Shown piece after piece: positions 17,819 to 25,770 of a DNA stretch of 64,000 nt. The position numbers were made by a program, and so were the translations under genes. The stretch's first letter is position 1. The number at the start of each line of letters is the position of its first letter. Under the pieces are notes generated by a model. The model saw only the letters and a program-made list of their open reading frames with translations. It was not told the DNA's origin and ran no database searches. This DNA is from an uncultured Bacilli bacterium. GTDB taxonomy: Bacteria; Bacillota_I; Bacilli_A; RF39; UBA660. The DNA lies in assembly GCA_934086315.1 (NCBI GenBank), contig CAKOHZ010000001.1, positions 124,001 through 188,000 of the forward strand, written 5' to 3'.

Positions 17819-18307
17819 CTAATATCCTAATTTTCCATCAAGACTTTCATCGTTATTTATCCAGTCTTGAACATCTATTTCTCTATATTTATTTTTATTA
17901 TCTCTAACGATTACTTTTGCTATACCACTATTAATAACAACTCTTTTGCACATAGAACAACTTGAAGAATTTTCTACATACTCACCAGTTTTAGAATCTT
18001 TTCCAACCATATATAATGTTGCACCAATCATGTCTTTTCTAGGAGCAGATATTATAGCATTTTGTTCTGCATGAACACTTCTACATAATTCATATCTTTC
18101 TCCACGAGGAATATTGAGTTTTTCACGAACACAATAACCTAATTCATCACAATTTTTTCTACCACGAGGAGCACCATTATAGCCTGTAGATATAATTTCA
18201 TCATTCTTAACTATTACAGCCCCCCATTTTTTTCTAAGGCAAGTAGCTCTTTCTAAAGTTGCTTCTGCAATATCTAAATAATAATTATTTTTATCTATTC
18301 TTTCCAT
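17819..18307 (-). CDS. dCMP/cytidine deaminase family protein (ComEB-like)
   Basis: Zinc-dependent deaminase of the dCMP deaminase/ComEB family, likely converting dCMP to dUMP for thymidylate synthesis. The zinc motif HAEQNAI and the paired cysteines in SSSCSMCKRVV are present; the usual Pro before the first Cys is replaced by Ser. GYNGAPRGRKNC matches the nucleotide-binding loop. Length 162 is typical. TAGAGG precedes the ATG. It is the first gene of the operon with the glycosyltransferase and gtrA, although no functional link is obvious. Confidence 0.9.
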   Translation of the reverse strand: MERIDKNNYYLDIAEATLERATCLRKKWGAVIVKNDEIISTGYNGAPRGRKNCDELGYCVREKLNIPRGERYELCRSVHAEQNAIISAPRKDMIGATLYMVGKDSKTGEYVENSSSCSMCKRVVINSGIAKVIVRDNKNKYREIDVQDWINNDESLDGKLGY

Positions 18308-18325
18308 ACTAAAACCTCTACAAAC

Positions 18326-18334
18326 ATTTTACCA
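18326..18334 (-). promoter_or_regulatory. Extended -10 promoter for the dCMP deaminase operon
   Basis: Minus strand TGGTAAAAT, just upstream of the TAGAGG ribosome binding site. Confidence 0.5.
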
Positions 18335-18369
18335 TAAAATTTCACAAAAAAATATATTTTAAATCAAAC

Positions 18370-18397
18370 TTGTAATTTATTTACTGAATGATATAAT
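18370..18397 (+). promoter_or_regulatory. Sigma-A promoter for the ABC transporter gene
   Basis: TTGTAA (18370-18375), 16 bp, TATAAT (18392-18397) preceded by an extended TGA. It is divergent from the deaminase promoter. Confidence 0.65.
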
Positions 18398-18422
18398 TAT
18401 TATAGTAAAGTAGGGATCTAAT

Positions 18423-20099
18423 ATGAAAAATTATATAAAAAGAGTACTTAAAAAATCTAAAAAGGAAATTATTATAGAAGCGTTAGTGTGTATTGTTTTA
18501 AGAGCAATTCTTCTATTAAATCCAATATTATATAGTGAAACTGTTAATGCCATATCAGCAACCTCTTATCAAAGGGCAATTAACATACTAATAATTTATA
18601 TAATATCAATAAGTATTTATAAACTATTTGAATATATTAGACAATACACTTTCTATAATGTCTATAATAAGATTTATAGAGAAAGTACAAGTATAGGTCT
18701 TCAATATACAAATGATAATTCAATATTTAGTTTATCAAGATTTAGTGCTGGAGAATATTTAAATATAATGAGTACAGATATAGATATTATTTGTAGTTTT
18801 ATAACAAATGGTATTTATAGAATAATTCAAATATTAGAGTTCTCAGTTATTTATTATTATTTCTTTAGTGTAAATATTACTTTATTTTTAATAACAGTTG
18901 CCTTTTCAATTATAGTATTGATTTTTATAATTATTTCAGGCAATAAGATACAAGCATATAACAAAGAAAGAAAAGAAAACTATGATAAAAAAACAAGCGC
19001 TGTTAATGATGTTTTTTCAGGAATAAAAGAAATTAAAGGATTTAATCTTGGAAAAAATATAAATAGTAAAGTTAACAGTGAAACTAATAAGTATGTTCAA
19101 TCTAACAAAAAGTATACAGTTATATATTATGCAATAAACATTGTGTCTGTTTATGTGTTCGAAGTATTAAGGCTAGCTGTATTCATTTATGGAGTATATG
19201 AAATAGCAAAAGGTAGAATGGAGCTAGGAATTCTTCTTGTAATATATAGTTATTATCAAAAAATAATAGATAATTTTTCACTAGTATCAACCATGAATTT
19301 AGAATATAAAAACTTTAAAATATCTCTTCAAAGAATGAATAAATTATTTGAATATGCTAAAGAAAACAAAGAAAACGATGTAACTATAGAAGATCCAAAA
19401 GGACTTATTGAATTTAATCATGTTCTTTATGGATATAGACATGATCCAATGCTTAATGATTTTAGTATTCAAGTTAAACCAAATTCAATTACTGCAGTAA
19501 CAGGTAAAACTGGAAGTGGTAAAACAGGCATATTTGATTTACTGATGAAAATGAATAGACAAATACAAGGAAGTATAATGATAGATGGAATAGACATAGC
19601 CTCTATAAATGATTCTAATTATTATAATCTTGTTTCAATAGCGAGAAAAAGTCCATTTTTCTTTAATTGTAGTATCAAAGATAATTTAGCAATGCTGGGT
19701 AAGACTGAAGAAGAAATAGAATCTGTTTGTAAGGCAGTAGGTATACATGATGCAATAATGAATCTTGAAAAAGGATACGATACCATTATTAAAAATGATA
19801 CAAAACTTTTATCATCTTCTCAAAAAAGACTTCTTGCAATTGCTAGAGTATTGCTTAAAGATACAAAAATATATTTATTTGATGAAATAATTGAAACATT
19901 AGATAAAGAAAACAGAAATAATATAATGAAAATACTAAAAGAAAAGAAAAAAAATCATACAATTATGATAATATCTAGAGATAAGAAAATATTAAAAACT
20001 GTAGATAGTATAGTTCTTATTGACAATGGTATATTACAAGCAACAGGTACTCATGAAGAACTAACAAAGACAAATGAACTATATAAAGAAATAAGTTAA
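18423..20099 (+). CDS. ABC transporter half-molecule with degenerate nucleotide-binding motifs
   Basis: Type IV (exporter) ABC protein: six membrane segments in residues 20-290, then a nucleotide-binding domain. Walker A GKTGSGKT is at 361-368 and Walker B LFDE at 485-488. Three other conserved positions deviate: the Q-loop Gln is Lys409 (ARKSPFF), the signature is LSSSQ (463-467) instead of LSGGQ, and the H-loop His is Ser518 (IISRDKK). ATP hydrolysis may therefore be weak, or it may need a partner subunit, but no second half-transporter is adjacent. The gene is monocistronic, with its own promoter and terminator. Substrate unknown. Confidence 0.88.
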   Translation: MKNYIKRVLKKSKKEIIIEALVCIVLRAILLLNPILYSETVNAISATSYQRAINILIIYIISISIYKLFEYIRQYTFYNVYNKIYRESTSIGLQYTNDNSIFSLSRFSAGEYLNIMSTDIDIICSFITNGIYRIIQILEFSVIYYYFFSVNITLFLITVAFSIIVLIFIIISGNKIQAYNKERKENYDKKTSAVNDVFSGIKEIKGFNLGKNINSKVNSETNKYVQSNKKYTVIYYAINIVSVYVFEVLRLAVFIYGVYEIAKGRMELGILLVIYSYYQKIIDNFSLVSTMNLEYKNFKISLQRMNKLFEYAKENKENDVTIEDPKGLIEFNHVLYGYRHDPMLNDFSIQVKPNSITAVTGKTGSGKTGIFDLLMKMNRQIQGSIMIDGIDIASINDSNYYNLVSIARKSPFFFNCSIKDNLAMLGKTEEEIESVCKAVGIHDAIMNLEKGYDTIIKNDTKLLSSSQKRLLAIARVLLKDTKIYLFDEIIETLDKENRNNIMKILKEKKKNHTIMIISRDKKILKTVDSIVLIDNGILQATGTHEELTKTNELYKEIS

Positions 20100-20122
20100 A
20101 TACCTAAAAAGGTATTTTTTTT
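20099..20122 (+). terminator. Terminator after the ABC transporter gene
   Basis: AATACCT/AGGTATT stem with an AAAA loop, then a run of T. Confidence 0.85.
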
Positions 20123-20154
20123 ATGTCAAAAAGACGTCTAAATTTATCATTAAA

Positions 20155-20183
20155 TTGACTTATTATCTATTTTTAACTATTAT
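20155..20183 (+). promoter_or_regulatory. Sigma-A promoter of the PHP/zeta-like operon
   Basis: TTGACT (20155-20160), 17 bp, TATTAT (20178-20183). Confidence 0.65.
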
Positions 20184-20207
20184 AAAAATAGATAGAGAGG
20201 ATATAAA

Positions 20208-21068
20208 ATGAAACAAGAATTTGACTTACATATTCACACATCTTATTCAGATGGTGAACATCCATTAAATATAGTATTAAACAAAATAAAAGAAAATGAT
20301 TTAAAAGTTTTTTCTATCACTGATCATGATAGTGTAGATTCAATAAGAGAGATTAAAAAATATGATTTAGAAAATGCTAAATATATAAAAGGTATAGAAG
20401 TTAGTTCAATCCTAGATGGAAAATATAAAATGCATATTTTGGGATATAACATAGATGAGAACAATAAAAAATTAAATGATGTTATTTTGAAATTAAAAGA
20501 AGCGAGAAAGAAAAGATTTTCAGAGTTAGCAAGTTATGTTGAAGAAAATTTTGGGCTTAAAATAAATAAAGAAGATATCGACCAAGTTGTCGAAATTGTT
20601 AATATACCTGGAAAACCTCACTTAGCAGAAATAATGATGAAATATGGTTATGTTTCTAGTGTAAAAGAAGCATTTGAAAAATATTTAGAAGATGCCAAAA
20701 CAAAAACATCAAATAGAATGGACGCTAAAATAGTAATTGATGCAATTCATGATGCAGGTGGAATAGTAATATGGGCACATCCAAAAAAAGTAGAAAAAAA
20801 ATATAATATAAGCTTTGAAGAATTAATGCCAAGGTTATTAGAACTAGGCCTTGATGGAATAGAACCATTCAACTCACTTCATACATATGATGAAAGTATA
20901 AAATACCTAAATTATGCTAAAAGTCATAACTTAATCACAAGTGGTGGTTCAGACTATCATGGTGAACATGTAAAACCTGATGTTAAAATAGGAGTAATAT
21001 TTAATAGCGGTGAAAATATAAGAATAGATACAAGTGATATTTCACTAATTACAAAATTGGAGGATTAA
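20208..21068 (+). CDS. PHP-domain phosphoesterase (RNase AM/YciV-like)
   Basis: Polymerase-and-histidinol-phosphatase domain protein of the TrpH/YciV type, known elsewhere as a 3',5'-nucleotide bisphosphatase and a 5'-3' exonuclease acting on short RNA. Metal ligands are visible in DLHIHTSYSDG, ITDHDSVD, GIEVSS, IWAHPKK and SGGSDYHGEH. Length 286 is full. AGAGGA precedes the ATG. Its last codons carry the ribosome binding site of the next gene 2 bp later, so it heads an operon with the zeta-like kinase and two small unknown genes. Confidence 0.9.
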   Translation: MKQEFDLHIHTSYSDGEHPLNIVLNKIKENDLKVFSITDHDSVDSIREIKKYDLENAKYIKGIEVSSILDGKYKMHILGYNIDENNKKLNDVILKLKEARKKRFSELASYVEENFGLKINKEDIDQVVEIVNIPGKPHLAEIMMKYGYVSSVKEAFEKYLEDAKTKTSNRMDAKIVIDAIHDAGGIVIWAHPKKVEKKYNISFEELMPRLLELGLDGIEPFNSLHTYDESIKYLNYAKSHNLITSGGSDYHGEHVKPDVKIGVIFNSGENIRIDTSDISLITKLED

Positions 21069-21070
21069 CT

Positions 21071-21409
21071 ATGGAAGAAAAAAATATTAATTTCATTAAT
21101 ATGGATGAAGGAGAAATAGATGCTGCAAGAACATTTATTATTACTCAACTAGACGAATATGTCTTACCTTATATATATGAGAAAAATCTTATGTTTTCAT
21201 CAGAAAAAGGTTCAATTTATAGTGAGTATCTTAGTATAGCTTCTTCAGCGAATTCTTTATTATCATCATACAATGATAAAGATACAAATGAAGACACTAA
21301 AAAAACAGAACTAAACGAACAATTAAAAAAATTATACGAAAGAACTAAAGAATTGGTTGCCAGAGTTTCTCAAGAACAAAACATGGGTAGTGGCTCTATG
21401 AAGCTTTAA
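21071..21409 (+). CDS. Small helical protein upstream of a zeta-toxin-like kinase
   Basis: I do not recognise this 112-residue protein. It is acidic, has no membrane segment, and looks helical, with a Lys/Glu-rich stretch (about residues 75-100) that may form a coiled coil. TTGGAGGA before the ATG is a strong ribosome binding site. It lies directly in front of a zeta-toxin-like gene and in the size range of epsilon antitoxins, so an antitoxin or chaperone role is possible by position only; I see no sequence motif that proves it. Confidence 0.7.
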   Translation: MEEKNINFINMDEGEIDAARTFIITQLDEYVLPYIYEKNLMFSSEKGSIYSEYLSIASSANSLLSSYNDKDTNEDTKKTELNEQLKKLYERTKELVARVSQEQNMGSGSMKL

Positions 21410-21422
21410 TAAGGTGAGTAAT

Positions 21423-22811
21423 ATGGAAGAAATGCCATTTAATTACTATGAACAATATCAAAAGTTATTTGACTATTCAAATTCAGATGAATTTAAAAAA
21501 TCTCCAGGAGATAAATTAAAAGAAGACATAGAACAATTAAAAGAAAACATGCGAAAATCTGGATATACTGAAGAAGAAATAACAATAGTAACAGATATTA
21601 CACCTCTTGAAATAGCACAAGCAACAAAAATATTAGTCGACGTTGCAAAATTTCCATCTGCTAAAGAAAAAACGAAACCAATTGAAAAGGCGGATGTTCC
21701 AACATTTTATCAAGTTGCAGGACAACCTGGTTGTGGAAAATCTGCAGCTATTACAGCAATAGAAGAATCAGCTAAAGGTAAACCATATATATCAGAGATG
21801 GATGTTTATAGAACTAAACATCCAAGAATATCTAAAATTAAAGAAATGATAGCAAAAAGATATCCAGAAGATAGAGAGAAACAAGGAAAAGACTTTGTAG
21901 CAATGACATCTTTATTTGCAGATATGTTAGAGTTATCTATTACTGGATATATGATCTCACAAGGTTATAGTGTAATCAAAGAAACCACTGGTAAAAATTC
22001 AAAAAGCCTTTGTGGAATGATAGAAGCTTTAAAAGCACAAATACCAGAAATGAAAGCGACAATAGCATGTATGGCAGTTTCTCAAGAAGTATCGATTGAT
22101 GGAACAATCTCAAGAGGTCAAATGATGAATAGACTTACAAAGTTTTTTGTTGAAGACCTAAATGCTATGAATATTGAAGAAAAACCAGTAGGTAGGGGAA
22201 ATGTGCCAAGAACATTTAGTGAAAGTATATGTAGACAAATACCATCTTCAATGAAAAGAGTTGCTGAAAGTGGACTAATAGACGGAGAATTTATAATAGT
22301 TAAAAGAGGCAAAAATGATAACATAATTTCTAGAATGAATAGTGAAGAATGTATGCAAAATGCAGATGTTATTATGGAAACCCTTGAAGATAGAATTACA
22401 GGAAATTTATCAAAAGAAGAAACTAAAAGACATTTTGAAAAGAAAGTAAAAGATAGAGAAAAAGCAATAGATGCAGCAAAAAAAGGAAGTATGGATCCAT
22501 CTACAGACTTGTATGTGTATCCAACAAAAACATGGCTAAAAGAGACTGACGGAGCCTTAGAATTTTATAGAAAAAAATCTGGATTGGATGATATCGACAA
22601 AGTAGCAGAATGGTTAGTAAAAGAAAGATTTTTAGAAAAAATAGTTGCTGATGAACAAAAAGTAGAAATACCAGAAAATTCAAAACATTTTGATGAAGAA
22701 AATCAAAAGGTAATAAATAAATTGAATGAAGTAACAGAAGAATTAAAACATGCCATTGTAGAAAGTGCTAGAAGAAGAGAAGAAATGACAAGTGGAGTCC
22801 AAAGATTATGA
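21423..22811 (+). CDS. Zeta-toxin family P-loop kinase
   Basis: A 462-residue protein with a central zeta-toxin/PezT-like kinase domain. Walker A GQPGCGKS is near 100-107; the family D-x-[FY]-R-x-x-HP element appears as MDVYRTKHP (126-134); VIKETTG resembles the catalytic Glu/Thr strand of zeta. Known zeta toxins phosphorylate UDP-sugars. About 95 residues precede and 200 helical, charged residues follow the kinase core, so it is larger than classic zeta (about 285). The ATG at 21423 has AGGTGA at the right distance; the GTG at 21414 lies inside that site. Its target is unknown. Confidence 0.75.
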   Translation: MEEMPFNYYEQYQKLFDYSNSDEFKKSPGDKLKEDIEQLKENMRKSGYTEEEITIVTDITPLEIAQATKILVDVAKFPSAKEKTKPIEKADVPTFYQVAGQPGCGKSAAITAIEESAKGKPYISEMDVYRTKHPRISKIKEMIAKRYPEDREKQGKDFVAMTSLFADMLELSITGYMISQGYSVIKETTGKNSKSLCGMIEALKAQIPEMKATIACMAVSQEVSIDGTISRGQMMNRLTKFFVEDLNAMNIEEKPVGRGNVPRTFSESICRQIPSSMKRVAESGLIDGEFIIVKRGKNDNIISRMNSEECMQNADVIMETLEDRITGNLSKEETKRHFEKKVKDREKAIDAAKKGSMDPSTDLYVYPTKTWLKETDGALEFYRKKSGLDDIDKVAEWLVKERFLEKIVADEQKVEIPENSKHFDEENQKVINKLNEVTEELKHAIVESARRREEMTSGVQRL

Positions 22812-23131
22812 CAGAATATGAATTTAATAAAGAAAATTTTGATAAGATTATAAATGAATTTCAAAAATTGAACACAGATACAAAGAAAGAGAAAATTATA
22901 AAAGATTTAAAATTCTTAATAAATTATCAAACAAAATTATGTGAATTAAATAATAAAAAAATGAATGTTATAGAATCTAAAGAAATAAATGCTTTTAATC
23001 CAAAAATTTCCAATGAGAATGATTTTTTAAAAGTTGTTTATGCTTATTTATATATGTTAAAAAATGCTAATTACGAGTTTATATGTGCTTTATCAAAGAA
23101 TATTATGAATATTAACGATATTTGGCAATAA
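22808..23131 (+). CDS. Small protein downstream of the zeta-like kinase
   Basis: A 107-residue protein that I do not recognise: basic and acidic helices, no membrane segment, one Cys in each half. Its ATG overlaps the kinase stop (ATGA), so it is translated by coupling and probably made in step with the kinase. It is followed by a terminator that ends the operon. As the last gene of a kinase operon it is the second antitoxin candidate, by position alone. Confidence 0.7.
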   Translation: MTEYEFNKENFDKIINEFQKLNTDTKKEKIIKDLKFLINYQTKLCELNNKKMNVIESKEINAFNPKISNENDFLKVVYAYLYMLKNANYEFICALSKNIMNINDIWQ

Positions 23132-23136
23132 CAAAT

Positions 23137-23160
23137 AAATACCTTAATTGGTATTTTTTT
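23137..23160 (+). terminator. Terminator of the PHP/zeta-like operon
   Basis: AAATACC/GGTATTT stem, 6-nt loop, T run. Confidence 0.8.
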
Positions 23161-23193
23161 GTTTATGAGTTAATAAACTTTACTAGAGGAACT

Positions 23194-25764
23194 ATGAGAA
23201 CAAATAATAAAACAGGACTTAGTAGTAAAGAAGTAATAAATAGAAGAAATAAATATGGAAGTAATAAATTAACTTCTAAAAACAAAAATTCATTTATAAA
23301 ACTAGTTTTTGAATCTTTAAGTGATCCAATTATTAAGATATTATTAATTGCATTAGCTATAAAAGTAATATTTTTGTTTAAAGATTCAGATATATATGAA
23401 ACAGTAGGTATATTCATAGCTATATTTTTAGCAACCATTATTTCAACATTATCAGAGTATGGTAGTGAAAAAGCATTTGAAAAACTTAACGAAGAAAATT
23501 CAATTATAAAAGTAAAAGTCTTAAGAAATTCAAAGAAAGAGACTATTAATATTGATGAGTTAGTAGTAGGGGATATAGTTTATCTTGAAAGCGGAGATAA
23601 AGTACCAGCAGATTCAATTATCATTAAAGGTGAATTATATATTGATGAAAGTATTCTTACAGGAGAAACCAAAGAAAGACATGCGATTATTAATGATGAC
23701 ATATATATGGGTTCTATTGTAACTGATAAAAGTGCAACTATTGAAGTAACTAATGTAGGTGATAAAACTTTTTATGGTAAAATAGCAAATGATATTCAAG
23801 AAAAGCCAGTAGAAAGTCCATTAAAGTCAAGACTTAGAGTTCTAGCTGGACAAATAAGTAAGCTCGGATACACTGCAGCTCTATTAATACTAATTTCATA
23901 TATGTTTAATGCAGTGATAGTAGCAAATAATTTTAATATAGAAAAAATACTTGAGTTTAAAGACTTTTCATCTCATCTACTTTACGCTTTAACACTTAGC
24001 GTAGCTGTAGTAGTAATGGCAGTACCAGAAGGTCTTCCAATGATGATAACTTTAGTACTTTCTTCAAATATGAAAAGACTTCTAAAAAGAAACGTACTAG
24101 TAAGAAAATTAGTTGGCATAGAAACAGCAGGTTCTCTAAACATTTTATTCACAGATAAAACAGGCACATTAACAGAAGGAAAACTAAGTGTAGAATTATT
24201 CACAGATGCAGAACTCACTGAATATAAAAATATAAACAAGTTATCAACAAATAAATATGAGTTATTATATCAATCACTCGTTTATAACAATAGTTCATTT
24301 CTAAATAACGGAATTCCAGAAGGAGGAAATACAACAGATAGAGCACTTCTTTCTTATATTGGAAGAGATGATAAAACAAAATACAAAATTATTAACAAAG
24401 AAGAATTTAATTCAAAACTAAAATATTCAACAGTGGAAACTAACTACAAAGGAAGCACAATATTTATAAAAGGAGCATACGAAAAGATATTAGAAAAGTG
24501 TACTAAATATCAAAAAAGTGATGGCTCAGTAAGAGTGCTTATTAACAAAGAAAAGTTAACTAACTATGTAAATGCTAAAACAAACGAAGGCATTAGAGCA
24601 CTTGCTCTAGCTTATAAAGAAAGCAATTCTGACTCATATATATTACTTGGTTTTGTTTTCCTAAAAGATAATATAAGAAAAGAAGCATACGAAGGCATTA
24701 GAAAGATAAAGAATGCAGGGGTTCAAGTTGTCATGGTAACTGGAGATGCAAAAAATACTGCTGTTTCAATAGCTAAAGAATTAAAAATTATAACAAAACC
24801 CACTGACAAAATATTAACAAGCGATGAATTTAATAATATGACTGATGAAGAAGTAAAAAAAGTTCTTCCTAATCTTAGAGTATTAAGTAGAAGTCTTCCG
24901 CAAGATAAAAATAGATTAGTAAAATTAGCTCAAGAATTAGACTTAATAGTTGGTATGACAGGAGATGGAATAAATGATGCTCCCGCACTTAAAAGAGCAA
25001 ATGTAGGATTTAGTATGGGAAGTGGCACTGAAATAGCTAAAGAAACAAGTGACATAGTGATAATTGACAACAATATACTCTCTATATCAGTAGCAATTTT
25101 ATATGGAAGAACAATATTTAAAAGCATAAGAAAATTTATAATATTTCAACTAAGTGTTAATATATGTGCAGTTCTCTTAAGCATAGTAGGTCCATTTATA
25201 GGAATATTATCTCCAATAACAATAATCCAAATGCTATGGATAAATATGGTAATGGACACACTTGCTGGACTTGCTTTCTCATATGAACCGGCTCTAGATG
25301 AATATATGGAAGAACCACCTAAAAAAAGAAATGAAAAAATAATAAACAAATATATGACAAATCAAATATTGTTTAATGGCTTATATGCCGCACTATTATG
25401 TATATGGTTCTTAAAATCAAAATTTATAAGTTCAATTTATAGAGTAGACCCATCAAATAAATATTTGTTAACTGCATTTTTTGGATTATTTATATTTATT
25501 GCGATCTTTAATGCATTTAATGCAAGAACATATAGATTAAACATATTATCAAATATACTTAAAAATAAAGTTTTTATAGCTATAATTACTTTTATAGCTG
25601 TAGTCCAAGTTATACTCATATATTACGGAGGAGAGGTATTTAGGACAACAGGCTTAACTATATATGAATTTGAAATAATGATTATTTTAGCATTTTCAAT
25701 AATTCCATTTGACATAATAAGAAAAATAATTTTAAAGAAAAATAAAATAACTAGGAATATCTAG
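23194..25764 (+). CDS. Calcium-type P2 ATPase
   Basis: Ten-segment P-type ATPase, most like PMCA/LMCA-type calcium exporters. Visible are the actuator LTGET, M4 AVPEGLPMM, phosphorylation motif DKTGTLTE near residue 320, hinge MTGDGINDAPAL, and M6 LWINMVMDTLAGLA with the Asn and Asp expected for one Ca2+ site. Length 856 is normal. The ATG at 23194 follows AGAGGA; the TTG at 23122 lies inside the previous gene and terminator and cannot be the start. The stop codon abuts the stop of the convergent RNB gene with no bases between. Confidence 0.93.
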   Translation: MRTNNKTGLSSKEVINRRNKYGSNKLTSKNKNSFIKLVFESLSDPIIKILLIALAIKVIFLFKDSDIYETVGIFIAIFLATIISTLSEYGSEKAFEKLNEENSIIKVKVLRNSKKETINIDELVVGDIVYLESGDKVPADSIIIKGELYIDESILTGETKERHAIINDDIYMGSIVTDKSATIEVTNVGDKTFYGKIANDIQEKPVESPLKSRLRVLAGQISKLGYTAALLILISYMFNAVIVANNFNIEKILEFKDFSSHLLYALTLSVAVVVMAVPEGLPMMITLVLSSNMKRLLKRNVLVRKLVGIETAGSLNILFTDKTGTLTEGKLSVELFTDAELTEYKNINKLSTNKYELLYQSLVYNNSSFLNNGIPEGGNTTDRALLSYIGRDDKTKYKIINKEEFNSKLKYSTVETNYKGSTIFIKGAYEKILEKCTKYQKSDGSVRVLINKEKLTNYVNAKTNEGIRALALAYKESNSDSYILLGFVFLKDNIRKEAYEGIRKIKNAGVQVVMVTGDAKNTAVSIAKELKIITKPTDKILTSDEFNNMTDEEVKKVLPNLRVLSRSLPQDKNRLVKLAQELDLIVGMTGDGINDAPALKRANVGFSMGSGTEIAKETSDIVIIDNNILSISVAILYGRTIFKSIRKFIIFQLSVNICAVLLSIVGPFIGILSPITIIQMLWINMVMDTLAGLAFSYEPALDEYMEEPPKKRNEKIINKYMTNQILFNGLYAALLCIWFLKSKFISSIYRVDPSNKYLLTAFFGLFIFIAIFNAFNARTYRLNILSNILKNKVFIAIITFIAVVQVILIYYGGEVFRTTGLTIYEFEIMIILAFSIIPFDIIRKIILKKNKITRNI

Positions 25765-25770
25765 TTATTT
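25745..25770. terminator. Bidirectional terminator built from the ends of two convergent genes
   Basis: AAATAACTAG/CTAGTTATTT stem (25745-25754, 25761-25770) with a 6-nt loop, followed by CTTTTT on + and an A-rich side on the left that gives T on the minus strand. Confidence 0.75.

Noticed and set aside
23122..23193. N-terminal extension of the P-type ATPase from a TTG
   Set aside because: It would pass through the terminator hairpin of the previous operon; AGAGGA directly precedes the ATG at 23194.
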